This document shows, piece by piece, positions 54,641 through 64,000 of a stretch of DNA of 64,000 bases. The stretch covers positions 13,330,001-13,394,000 of the forward strand of contig OZ231128.1 of the NCBI GenBank assembly GCA_965153355.1, written 5' to 3'. Each line of letters begins with the position of its first letter. Positions within the stretch are counted from its first letter, which is position 1. A program made the translations under genes and the position numbers. The notes beneath the pieces were generated by a model. It made no database searches. It was not told the DNA's origin and worked only from the letters and a program-made list of their open reading frames with translations. This DNA comes from Flaccisagitta enflata (taxonomy: Eukaryota > Chaetognatha > Sagittoidea > Aphragmophora).

Positions 54641-55364
54641 TAGGCATTTGCAACACAAACCTGGAAGTCTTTGTTAGTTGCTTTTAGATACAAAAATTCA
54701 TAGAAAATATCTTCTGCATCTTTTTTTATGCTGAGTTATTAGGTTTCAATCCCAATTCTTTTTTTTTCAGTCAACCAACACAATATCCCTTATTTTTCAT
54801 GTCAAATATCAGGGTAAAAGGGGCTTATTTCGGCACCATTTTCATGGAAGTCATTTAGCTGCACATTTGAGGTCTTTCTGCACTCAGGGGCTAATGCCTT
54901 GCACCCAGAATGATTTCCCATCTATGAACTATATCCAAAGTTGTAAAATGGGTCACTCTTTCTCAATTTTTTTGTAAAAAACAATATGATTGACCCAAAA
55001 ATGATTCTATTACCAGAAAATATAGGAATATTGGAACGGTGGCCCGACCGCAAGCGACGAGGGTAACCATGTATCCGGCCTTGTTCTTTCTGTCGGATCG
55101 CTCTCTCACTTCTTTTTTTGATACCTCCTCAAATGTCTCATTTGTTTCCATGGTGATGAAAATCTATGTGGCGTTGAGTCGCATTTTTCCCTCAATTGCT
55201 AAAGAAGCGCAACAGCGTGAGTGAGCAAATAAAAAGGCTGCTTCTTTGATCTTCCCACGTGCACATTGACTGCACAAACGATTCTTTGAGTTGCTATGTC
55301 TAAATTGGTATGTCTATTCATCCATCCATTCGTCCGTCGGTGATGTTTGCATTATAGGCTTTAT
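54641..55364. other. mostly unassigned; HINE head fragment at 55040-55090
   Basis: GCAAGCGACGAGGGTAACC plus ATGTATCCGGCCTTGTTC is a minus-strand HINE-A head. Nothing else recognised. Confidence 0.5.
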
Positions 55365-55778
55365 CAGTCTATGGAAAAAATGAGGAGAGTAGATTTTGCT
55401 GATTACCGGTATGATGCTAAGGACTGAAAGAATTAACGGAAGAACAATTACTACCTGTAGTAATCGTTCAAAATGTAGGCTTGTAGAAAATAGGCTCATA
55501 GAAAATGACTGAGGACTGAGAGAAACTATTGCAAGAACGATTACTACAGGTAGTAATCGTTCTTCCGTTAGTTTCTTTCAGTCCTAAGTAATTTTTTTCG
55601 AGGTGATTACAAACCTATATTTTGAACGATTACTACAGGTAGTAATCGTTCTTCCGTTAATTCTTTGAGTCTTTAGTAAATTTCTATGAGGTAATTACAA
55701 ACCTACATTTTAAAATCAACTACGCCTAAGCATCATAACGGTGATCAGCAAAATCTACTCTACTCGTTTTGTCCATAG
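55365..55778. mobile_element. foldback element containing three GATTACTAC palindromes
   Basis: Outer arms: GTCTATGGAAAAAATGAGG...GTAGATTTTGCTGAT mirrored by ATCAGCAAAATCTAC...GTCCATAGAC. The 24-bp palindrome ACGATTACTAC-AG-GTAGTAATCGT occurs at about 55445, 55528 and 55628. Confidence 0.85.
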
Positions 55779-55802
55779 ACCGTTATTGGTCTTCCACGGC
55801 TG

Positions 55803-55994
55803 TTTTTAGTGGCGTGCACGTGACTCTACGACCCGCTATGTCGGTTGGATGGTCCCTCCGTCCAGCTGGCGGTAAGTGTTTACTGGTGTTTTTTTGTATT
55901 ACTGCTCCTGTCCAAATGCTTGTCCAGTCTTTTTTATCACTGCCCCTGCCCACTCCCACGCGACTTAGGTAGCCATGTGTACTGCCTCGTTTTC
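55803..55994 (-). mobile_element. HINE-A, minus
   Basis: TTTTAGTGGCGTGCACGTGAC, no long microsatellite, CCCACGCGACTTAGGTAGCC and ATGTGTACTGCCTCGTTTT. Confidence 0.85.
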
Positions 55995-56126
55995 ATCGCA
56001 GCCACTCAAGCTAATACAGACATGAAACTGATTTTAGTAGGGTAGACTTGGTAAACGTCGCCGACCGAAGAAATTAGAAAGAGGGATAATTTGTGACTTG
56101 GTACTGATTTACGTTCCTTCATGGGG

Positions 56127-56128
<2 letters not shown>

Positions 56129-56212
<84 letters not shown>

Positions 56213-56300
56213 AGCCAGAGAGAGAGAGAGATTTGGAAGGGAAGGGAGTGAGTGGGAAGGATTTGGAAGGGAAGGGGGTGAGTGGGAAGGTTTTGGAAGG
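56129..56300. repeat. (GA)n followed by GGAAGGGAAGGGGGTGAGTG minisatellite
   Basis: About 40 GA dinucleotides, then three copies of a ~30-bp GATTTGGAAGGGAAGGG unit. Confidence 0.95.
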
Positions 56301-56581
56301 GGCAGAGATCTAGAGAAGCCTGAGGAGGAAGAAGTAGAATAGGAAGAAAATCAGAAGTAGAAATAGGGAAGAAAAAAAGATAGGAACAGAAGAAAGAAAA
56401 AAAGGAGGAGAAAAGGGGAAACATGGACAGACTTTGATCCTTTTAAATATGCAAATGTAGGCATCATGATTTTTTTTGAGACTAGAATTTTCAGTATGGA
56501 ATGCTTTTTTTTTTCAGGCAGTCAGTTAAGTAAGGATAGTATTCTCCTATGTTTTTGTCAGTCAATAAAAGCAAAAGATTG

Positions 56582-57133
56582 GGGGGTTCTGTTTTTGTAT
56601 TTTCACTAGTGGAGTTGGATTTTTAGTTGCGGACACGCGACTCTATAAGCCACTTTTTGGTCCGGGGGGGGAATGGCTTAGCGGTAGGGAGCCCGCTTGT
56701 CACCCACTGGGTCGCGGGTTCGAGCCTCGCTCTTGGCAGGTCCTTTAAGCGGAGGTTTGAAGATCTGCCATCAGGTTGGGGTTCGAGGGGGTTGCTGGAT
56801 GTTCCATCCAGAATAATAGCTAGCTCAGAGGGGAGGGGAGGCCGTATGACAATACAAGACAACACAATGACACCTTGACACACCTGAACTTGGAGTCTAA
56901 ATACAAACAGGCCAAAGTACATGAGCCCAATGTGGTGGCCGTATAGCCTCTCGAAGAAGGGGGTTCTGTTTTTGTATTTTCACTAGTGGAGTTGGATTTT
57001 TAGTTGCGGACACGCGAGTCTATAAGCCACTTTTTGGTCCATCCGTCCGTCCGTCGGTCCGTTACAAAGTCACTTTTTGAGGTTTTCCTGCCCACCCGTC
57101 CGCAACTAATGCTGCCGTGTATACGGCCTTGTT
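56582..57133 (-). mobile_element. HINE-B, minus, interrupted by a SINE with an 82-bp duplication
   Basis: TTTTTAGTTGCGGACACGCG at 56620. It continues after the SINE at 57041 with TCCGTCCGTCCGTCGG and ends GTCCGCAACTAATGCTGCCGTG, TATACGGCCTTGTTC. The sequence 56582-56663 is repeated at 56959-57040 with one difference. Confidence 0.88.
56664..56958 (+). mobile_element. tRNA-derived SINE
   Basis: The first ~72 bases are tRNA-like: box A TGGCTTAGCGGTAGG, an anticodon-loop-like CTTGTCACC (GTC, aspartate-like) and box B GGTTCGAGCCTC. About 220 bases of unrelated body follow (GGTTTGAAGATCTGCC, GTATGACAATACAAGAC) with no A-tail. Boxes A and B would be internal RNA polymerase III promoters. A poor acceptor stem and the retroposon body argue against a functional tRNA gene. 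Confidence 0.8.
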
Positions 57134-57199
57134 CATGTCGGAAGACTTGAAGGGTAAAACCATGCTACTCGGAAGGAAAACATCTTTATGAGGGCTGTG

Positions 57200-57354
57200 G
57201 TCCGTCTGTCCATCTGTCACGCTTAGCTTTTTTTCGTCGTTCATCTCATTTCAAGTCATTTTATGTCAATTTACATTTAGTGTTTTAGTCTTTTGGTCTT
57301 TAAGTCTTTTAGTCTTATGGTTTTAACAACCGCACGCGACTGTAAGGTGTTGGC
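57200..57354 (-). mobile_element. HINE-G fragment, minus, split by the following TIR element
   Basis: GGTCCGTCTGTCCATCTG, ACGCTTAGCTTTTTTTCGTCG, TCTTTTAGTC words, AACCGCACGCGACTGTAAGG; the head end (CTTGTTTATG) resumes at 60358. Tail lost. Confidence 0.8.
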
Positions 57355-59099
57355 TACGCTGAGGAGAATACACTTTTTTTCACGCAGGGGCCCTGAGGAG
57401 GGCCCAGATTTTTTTATTTTCATGTAATTAATGTATTCTACAAACTTCAGGACCATAGATGTTCTTGAACATTCATCATATTGCACTTGAAAAAAAGCTC
57501 ATCCTTAAGGGGCTAAAATTTCAAAATCATTTTTCCTCAAAACTGATACCAAGTTCAGATTTCTTATAAAAAATTGTGTTAGATACTATATTTTCTTTTT
57601 TCAAAATTTTGTTTTCAAGCTGAAAAAATGCAAAAAACCTCTAAAAAGTAGAGGAGTAAACCCGTGGAACCAGCTTTGTTTACACTATCTGTTTTATATC
57701 AAAACATAGGTTGAGTTGTTCAATTTTAGGCTCAAAATGATCAGAAATTGAAAATTAATTTTTTGACTGTGAAATCGAGGACGCTGAGACGATTTGAATG
57801 ATGTAAAATGGTCACAAAAAAGTATTGCTTCAATTTATGCTTAGACGTATAGAAAACATGTAGGGAGACACAGTGTAGGTGAGCGCTATTTTCGAATTTG
57901 TATCCAATCAAATTGTTTTATATTATGTCAAACTAAGTTAACAGATGTATTTTATATATGATTTAGACTCATTTGACACTGGGGAATGATTGTATGTAGT
58001 TTTTTTCTTCTAAAATTCAATGCAATATTTGCAAAGATAATTAAGGAGTTTTTAACTTGTCAGCATGGACAGATTTTTACATGGACTCGAAAAGTTCAGG
58101 GTCAGGCTTATAAAACACCCCATGGGGGTTCTAAATCTGTTTTTGGATAAGCTTAAATGTCACGCGGCGCCACGCGATTTTGCTCTAAGCAGGGACTATC
58201 AGGAGCAGAAATATCAAATCAAGGGAAAAACAGAATGAAATTCTTTTTTTTCCGCTCTGAAGTCCTGAAATGCATCTCTGGTCCACCAGTCAAATGCAGA
58301 AGGAGAAGCACTGATGAATAACGGGCTTGTTGGACCCCCAGGGGCCCTAGGGGCCCTCTTATAGGGCTCTCAGGGGTTCTAAATGTATTAAGAATTGGAG
58401 GAAATGAGCAAAATCCTTTTTTTTTTATGATTTCTATACTTACCCATCAGACTTCAGCATCTAGTGTAGGGGAGGGATACAGGTGGGTAACTGGGGATTG
58501 GGACCTACAGGGGCCCCCTACAAGGACCCTTGGGGCTATAAAAAATAGTCCATTGATAGTAAAAACTGAGCAATGTTATTTTTTCAGTTATGTAATACCT
58601 GAGTTATGGCCACCTAGATTAGAAAGGAGCACAAATAGATAGCAGATAATTGGGACCCCTGGGAGCCCCTTAAAGGCTCCCATGGGTTCATGATGGCTCA
58701 AAAAATGGTATAAATTGAGCATATTTTTCAGTTTTGTGGTCCCCTAGCGTTACAAAGAATAATCGGTCATAAACAGCTAGGGTCAGGAAAAATAAATCGG
58801 ACAATGGGGGATTCAGACCTCAAGGGGCCCCTTAAAGAACCCCCAAAGCTTAAAAAAATGGGCCCCAAAAGGGCAAAAATTGAGTGGTATTCAGCTTTTT
58901 CCATGGAACCCGAGTGTTACACTGACTCATCAGCCATTGCAATCCAGTGTGGAGTATTACGTTCAGGTGAACAATGAGAAATTCAGATCTATGGATCCCT
59001 AAGTAGGTGATATGCCCCTTTAGGACTGCTGTCTAAAAATAAGCTACTTTCTTTTTTTTTTTTTTTTTGTAGCACTCCTTTGGATCCCCTAAAGTAACT

Positions 59100-59195
59100 A
59101 ATATTGTTGCAGACGGATAAGCAGGAGCGTACAACCACTCTCCACGATACACACGCACACTAACGCTCATACACACTCATACACACTCATGCACA

Positions 59196-59266
<71 letters not shown>

Positions 59267-59440
59267 GAACGCTCGGCATCCCAAATGCGCATTATCACTT
59301 TGGACTTATGCGTTATAGATGGACTGATGGACAGAGGAACAGACAGATGGACAGAGGAACAGACAGATGGGTGGACAGACAGATGGATGGACAGACAGAC
59401 AAAGCTTCTTATTAGAGTTGCTTGTAGGTGATTATATATG
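59100..59440 (+). mobile_element. HINE-B with (CA)n, nested
   Basis: AATATTGTTGCAGACGGATAAG, (CA)n at 59195-59262, ACAGATGGACAGAGGAAC repeats, AAAGCTTCTTATTAGAGTTGC. Confidence 0.8.
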
Positions 59441-59469
59441 CCCCTAAAATGATGAATCGCAATTAACCT

Positions 59470-59640
59470 CTTTTTTAGACAGGTGCTATTTGACTCTACT
59501 CCCAGCCATGTCCGTCCGTCCGCTTTTTTCATTTTATGGCATCTATACATTCACTACTCCTGCCCAAATGCTTCAGTGACCTCTGTCACTGACCCTTCCA
59601 TCCGCATGCGTCTGGGGTAGCCGTCAACCAGCCTTGTTTG
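59470..59640 (-). mobile_element. HINE-A, diverged, nested
   Basis: TTTTTTAGACAGGTGCTATTTG, CCATGTCCGTCCGTCCGC, CCGCATGCGTCTGGGGTAGCC and GTCAACCAGCCTTGTTTG. Confidence 0.75.
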
Positions 59641-60357
59641 TGAATGAAGTGCAATTTTCATTCACAGAAATGGAAAAAAAATTTTTAAAGAACTTGGTCT
59701 TTGATTAATAGAAATGAAGGTTATTCACTATGTTCATACATGGAAAAATGAATTAGACTGTGAAAATTTATGTATTGTACGCTAACTAACATATTTGAAC
59801 AAGTTTTTGGCACTTTTAGAATTTTTTGATGGCATTTTACCTCACATGTCATGCCAGGCAGGAAAATCAGTGCATGTGTCACTTTGACTCCATTGTTTAC
59901 AGAGTAATGTATATGGTCTCATGGCTCGAAAATTGTCGCAAATGACTAGTAGCAATGTAAAAAACAGGAAATGAAAAGAAAAATTGATGTGACAAAATTA
60001 TGCAAATTAGCGTTTGACCCCTCTATAAAAAGGCCTTGTTTTTTAAAAACTCTTATTTTTGAAGTTTTTTTGCATTTTTTTTAGCTTAAAAACAAAATTT
60101 TGAAAAAAGAAAATATAGTATCTGACATAGTTTTTTATAAGGAATCTGAATCTGGCATCAGATTTGAGGAAAAATGATTTTGAAATTTGGCCCCCTTAAG
60201 GATGAGCCATTTTTCAGGTGCAATATGATGAATGTTTCAGCACGTCTATGGTCCTGAAATTTTTAGAATACATTAGTTACATCAAAATAAAAAAATCTGG
60301 ACCCTCCCCTGGGTCCCTGCATGAAGAAAAGTGTATTCTCCTCAGCGTAGTGTTGGC

Positions 60358-60842
60358 CTTGTTTATGTCTATCCATTTTTTGCATCACAGCCTTTGATGA
60401 TTCAGAGGCTGATTCAGAGCCCTATGACCATATTATTATATGTGTTCTCAGTGTTATTATATCGATTTTTATTGATTTTTATGGACATGTACAAAAAACT
60501 TTTTACCCCTCATGGTGACCTATCATCCCATGTCATATCCTCTCTGAAGATGACGGTCTTTTCCCTTTTATCACTAAGAAATAATTCTAACCTTGACCAA
60601 TTTTAGTAGAAATTCACCTTTATTCCACCCCCCTAGATACTATTTAGTAATTATGATCAAGGGGCTCAACTGGGGAGATAGACACCCTGATTCCTTTTTT
60701 TCAATTCGGTAGATTTTGACAAAAATTGGGCTGAGTTGATGGTCCCGATCAACGCCAGAGGACAGCTCTTACAGTACCCTTCCCTTGAAATATTTTTAGT
60801 TTTTCCAAAATGCACTTAAAATTTTATTTCAAGTTGAAGTAT
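60358..60842. other. no feature recognised
   Basis: HINE-G head end, then AT-rich DNA without a convincing gene. Confidence 0.5.
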
Positions 60843-60878
60843 AAACAAGGCCAACACCTTACAGTCGCGTGCGGTTGT
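60843..60878 (+). mobile_element. HINE-G head only
   Basis: AACAAGGCCAACACCTTAC, AGTCGCGTGCGGTTGTT, then an abrupt change into reverse-transcriptase sequence. Confidence 0.8.
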
Positions 60879-61167
60879 TCCCACTGGTCTTGATTCTGGA
60901 CAGGATATTGCTAATTTGCTTTTATATAGTTATGAATCAGACTGTGTAAGAGAAATTTCTAAGGTAGATCTTCTTTTAGCAAGAAAATTCAAGCTTAATG
61001 GAAGATACATTGATGATCTTTTTGTAGCTACTTTTCCAACATTTAGGGATCATATCAATGAAATTTACCCTCGAGACCTAGAGATAAAATTAGAATCTAA
61101 CAATACTTTAGAAGTAACATACCTAGACTTAAAGATCAAATCAGAACATACTATGCTAAATTTTTAG
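60877..61167 (+). pseudogene. reverse-transcriptase fragment (Penelope-like)
   Basis: The open stretch reads VPTGLDSGQDIANLLLYSYE, then ARKFKLNGRYIDDLFVATF with the catalytic YIDD, FRDHINEIYPRDLEIKLES and VTYLDLKI before a stop. The order GxD...LLYSYE...RYIDDL...IYP..L...YLDL is characteristic of a Penelope-type RT group found in invertebrates. Only the palm region remains (~97 residues); thumb, endonuclease and 5' parts are missing, so it is not functional. Confidence 0.8.
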
Positions 61168-62039
61168 CTAGATCAAAAAAGTCAGCTAGTAGCTAGATCA
61201 AAAAAAAAAAGCTAGTAGCTATTTCCAAAAAATTTCAACCAGGGGGATTGGATCTGGATTGGCAATATGGATCTGATGACTCTAGAAATATGTTTTTACT
61301 AAATTTGATTCAGACATGATTTACAGATCAATTGGGATGTAGGAGACAACAGTAAAGGAGACAACAGTAACCTGCATAATAATTTCCAGGTTCATTCAAG
61401 AACATGAATTAATAAGGATGTGGTATCTGAGCAATGTAAGCCTTAGGTGATTACTTGAATTTTAGTTATGTGACAATCCTTTACCCTTGACTACTTTTGG
61501 TTGATTCACTTTATTTTGTTTTGGGTTCTACTAGGAATGAATGTTTTTTTCAGATTGTATGTTTTATGGAAAACTAAGAATGATGCGCGTGTATCAACTA
61601 GTCAGTTAAGACTAACAAGGCCCCCTTTCATTTTTCATTTCATTTTTGGTAAGGGGGGATTATTCTACTTATTACAAATTAACGTCTAATCATTCTTTTT
61701 TCTTTTATTTTTTGGCCAATCAAACAATCTGTCTAGATTTTCCGCGAAACTGTTCAGAACGTCTTATACGGAAGGCCGTCAAATGAATTGAATTGAATAA
61801 TATCTAAACAAGCTTTAATCCCGAGACAGACGACAGGAGCCGCCATCAAAAAAGGACAAAAATTGTAAAAAGCATCCAAGCATTGAATTCTAGCATGTTC
61901 TACTTTCCTCTTTTCCGTTTTGAGTTTCTTTCGTGGTATTTTCACAATTCTTTCCAAATATTGAGTTTGCTATTGTCTTTGTTTTCACTGATCGCTCAAC
62001 GTTTCTGCTCAGCAACGTCTTGACGGTTGTTACAGAGAG
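61168..62039. other. unassigned; 3' flank of Cys-rich gene
   Basis: A short AGCTAGTAGCTAGATCAAAAA duplication occurs at 61168-61220. On the minus strand AATAAA near 61707-61712 is a possible polyadenylation signal for the Cys-rich gene. Confidence 0.35.
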
Positions 62040-63337
62040 TTATCCTGTGAATTGGCAAAGTAATCCGTCTCCATAACCACCGCAGTCTCCATTTCCTTTA
62101 CAGCAGCATGCATGAGTGAAGCAGTTTGTTTCTGGGCAGTCTCCCTGGATGAAAGTTGAAACGAAATCGCCTTTTTACAATAGGACAGGGGTGTATATAA
62201 TTGAGCGGCTTTTTGTTTTATTTCCCCCTCCCTTTGATTTCATTACCCATGACGGGTCGCGGCGCATTACAAAATCTGTGATTTTCTTCCCCTCAAAGCA
62301 CTAAAACAGTATACTATAGGTTTAAATAGTGTCAAAATATGTTGTAGTAATCAGATACTATCATTTGGAATTACCAAAAGTGATAAATCTTTAAAAATCT
62401 TCTTTTTTTTCCTTTTTGGGCCCCCCCCCCAAGGTGGGCGTCCATACGCCCAACAGGCCATTTCCGTCCGTCCGTCCACCGTCCGTTCCATCGTTGCCCA
62501 TCAAGGCCTCAAATTTGCCCTCCCAGCCCTAAATTTAGCCCTCCAGGCCTCAGATCTGCCCTCCAGACCTTCAACTAGGCCTCCAAGCATCAAATCAGCC
62601 CTCTGTGGCTCAAATTTGCCCTCCAAACCTCAAATCCACTCTCAAAGCCTCAATTCTGCCCTCCAGCCTTCAAATATGCCCTCTTTGGCCTGAATCAGTC
62701 ATCTATTGCCAGAAATGTGCCTCCTCAGGACGTATGGAAATTCCCCCCTGTGTTCTACAGGACATCGGCCCTTTGGGGCCGCTGCCCTGCTCTCACTCCA
62801 CTTCTTCACTGGATCACTCCCAGCAGGGCATCGGGTACCGCTGACCATGTGCGATCCTTGGATGACTAGTTAGCTTTTGATTTCTTCCCCCCCCCCCCAC
62901 CGGGGGGAGAACACTCAACTTTATACACGCCTGCAACAGGAGGCCGGAATTCTCCAATATATATGACAATATATATATAACAATATATATTTATCAAAAT
63001 ATTGATAACAAAATTGCCTTTACATTAGGAGGCCAGAAATCTTTAATATACAAACGCATGAACGTTTTGCAAGCTTTCAATGGTGTTTACTCCAGATTGC
63101 TCACAACTGTCCTTTATTATTGACAAACAAAAATGCTTGTACCTGACATGGTACGGGATAGCCGCTGCAGGTCCAAAACCCCTTATATTTGCATTTGCAT
63201 GCAAAGCCGTTGGGGGGGCTCTGGCTGATTGTACAACCACCAGGATGATAGTCGCAATCGCAGGTCGGCCGTCTTGGAGTTGTCATCGCGACGGACACTA
63301 ACAACGCCAAAACCAAGCAGCTTAACATCACACGCAT
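62040..63337 (-). CDS. secreted cysteine-rich protein (two exons, 99 aa)
   Basis: Exon 1 is 63337-63143: ATG, signal peptide MRVMLSCLVLALLVSVAM, then TCDCDYHPGGCTISQ, ACKCKYKGFWTC and GYPVPCQ before a consensus CAG|GTACAAG donor. Exon 2 is 62144-62040 after TTTCATCCAG: GDCPETNC, THACCCKGNGDCGGYGDG, LLCQFTG and TAA. The intron is phase 0 and 998 bases long. The mature chain has 14 cysteines, an even number that would allow seven disulphides. A CxC-DYHPGGC...CKCxYKG-WTC block followed by a G-GDC-GY block recalls small secreted proteins I believe occur in several invertebrates, but I cannot name the family or a function. Read-through past the donor gives a short alternative C-terminus (VQAFLFVNNKGQL), which I consider intronic. 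Confidence 0.85.
62186..62933. mobile_element. hAT-like non-autonomous element in the Cys-rich gene intron
   Basis: Ends CAGGGGTGTATATAATTGAG and CTCAACTTTATACACGCCTG are inverted. Flanking CAATAGGA (62178-62185) and CAACAGGA (62934-62941) form an 8-bp duplication with one mismatch. Nested within is a HINE-core fragment (62490-62870: CAGGCCTCAAATTTGCCC words, GACATCGGCCCTTTGGGGCC, GCGATCCTTGGATGA). Related to 47004-48679. Confidence 0.8.
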
Positions 63338-63717
63338 TTTGAAACCGCTGAATGGATGGACCTGAATGAGTATGAGAAGAGGCAAAAAAGTTGAAAACAG
63401 GGTCTTTATATCGGATTGACTTATTGTTCACCTTTATAGCTTCTTTTAGCTTTAGCTTTAGCTTTAGCTTCTATAGTTCTTTTAGGCGAAAAGTCTTCAA
63501 TTTTTTAGTGTATATTGCTAATATGCTACTATTTTGTTGTGCAAAATCTCAATATTAAACAACTGATTGTTGAAAGCCAGCATCACTTTGAATAAAACAA
63601 CCATTTTTGAGGCTAGCTCATTTTCTTATGGGCATTTCTTTGAAGAAGCTGTCTTTATCAGCCAGCCATTTTCATGACTAATTGGCCTAAGATATAGATA
63701 ATGATATAGATATAGAC
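63338..63717. other. upstream region of Cys-rich gene
   Basis: A TTTAGC hexamer repeat (about five copies) lies at 63445-63475; otherwise nothing recognised. Confidence 0.5.
63402..63416 (-). promoter_or_regulatory. TATA box of the Cys-rich gene
   Basis: The minus strand reads CCGATATAAAGACCCTG, about 72 bases upstream of the ATG at 63337. This would start transcription near 63380 and give a ~45-base leader. Confidence 0.6.
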
Positions 63718-63960
63718 ATACACCGTCTTTGGTTGGATCTGTAAAATGCAAAACCTTTCTAGCTCCTTAACCACTGGGGAAAAAGTGAATATTGATAACA
63801 TGTGACGGTTTTTGTATGTCAAAGCTCAGATCTGAGTATAGTACAGGGGGAGGAAAACAAAACATTGAAAGAACATCTGTTTTCTCAGCAAAATCTTTTT
63901 TTCTCACTAGTTTTTTTCAGAAGATGCTATTTTTTTCTCATAATATCCAGCAAATAGATA
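63718..63960 (+). mobile_element. foldback L, one arm at window edge
   Basis: ACCGTCTTTGGTTGGATCTG, AATGCAAAACCTTTCTAGC, AACATGTGACGGTTTTTG and GTCAAAGCTCAGATC match the arms at 13148-13310. The second arm, if present, lies beyond the window. Confidence 0.8.
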
Positions 63961-64000
63961 ATATTTAAGTAAATATCTGTCTTTAAAAATGAAGTTTTTG

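Larger units (their letters stand above)
57355..60349. mobile_element. 3.0-kb TIR element with 8-bp target duplication
   Basis: TIRs start TACGCTGAGGAGAATACACT and the ~300-bp arms match imperfectly throughout. Flanking GTGTTGGC occurs at 57347-57354 and 60350-60357, and removing the element restores a normal HINE-G end. The interior has ~155-bp diverged tandem units with GGGACCCCTGGGAGCCCC-type words (58320-59060), a HINE-B (59100-59440) and a HINE-A (59470-59640). No transposase. An 8-bp duplication occurs in hAT and several other superfamilies; these TIRs match none I know. Confidence 0.85.

Noticed and set aside
56664-56740. Functional tRNA-Asp gene
   Set aside because: Box A and B are present but the acceptor stem is poor and the sequence continues into a SINE body with flanking duplication.

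Overview
This is a eukaryotic, animal-type window. Genes have GT-AG introns in phases typical of secreted and Ig-domain proteins. Intergenic DNA is saturated with tetranucleotide-bearing interspersed elements, foldback elements, a Ngaro/PAT-like tyrosine-recombinase retrotransposon, a tRNA-derived SINE, a Penelope-type RT fragment, Tc1/mariner remnants and long (CT)n, (CA)n and (GAAT)n tracts. The repeat set resembles that of marine invertebrates (for example oyster 'pearl'-type elements), but I cannot name the phylum.

Gene layout. (1) 2994-5365, minus: a novel small secreted-protein locus. One signal-peptide exon (5308-5365) is followed by three tandem copies of a 353-base phase-1 terminal exon (C 4346-4698, B 3632-3984, and A 2994-3250, truncated). 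(2) 19064-24366, minus: a 5.3-kb Ngaro/PAT-like element with gag-like, RT-RNase H and tyrosine-recombinase reading frames, split direct repeats and a 70-bp flanking duplication. It sits inside an inverted satellite-like structure (18209-25882). (3) 34068-34532, minus: a KCTD-family BTB exon. (4) 42963-44685, plus: a three-exon, 280-residue immunoglobulin-domain surface protein. (5) 60877-61167, plus: a Penelope-type RT fragment. (6) 62040-63337, minus: a two-exon, 99-residue secreted cysteine-rich protein.

Repeat layout. The commonest repeats are 150-950 bp elements that begin AACAAGGCC (types A, D, G) or AAGTGACGCGG (type B), carry a variable core and an (ACGG/ACCG)n-like microsatellite, and end in a stem-loop plus CTAAAAA. 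I read them as non-autonomous Helentron/Helitron (HINE, 'pearl'-like) elements and call them HINE-A, -B, -D, -F and -G here. Several are nested, truncated or tandem. Superimposed on them are TA-flanked 'TCTAGGAAAT' MITEs, an 8-bp-TSD TIR element (57355-60349), a hAT-like element in an intron (62186-62933), many foldbacks, and a 4.9-kb palindrome (27971-32895) flanked by a perfect 9-bp duplication.

The best candidates for undescribed biology are the one-leader/three-terminal-exon secreted-protein locus, the long (70- and 82-bp) direct duplications flanking two unrelated retroelements, and the palindrome whose arms carry the same HINE at mirrored sites. No CRISPR, operon or prokaryotic feature is present. 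The host genes have no evident functional link to one another.
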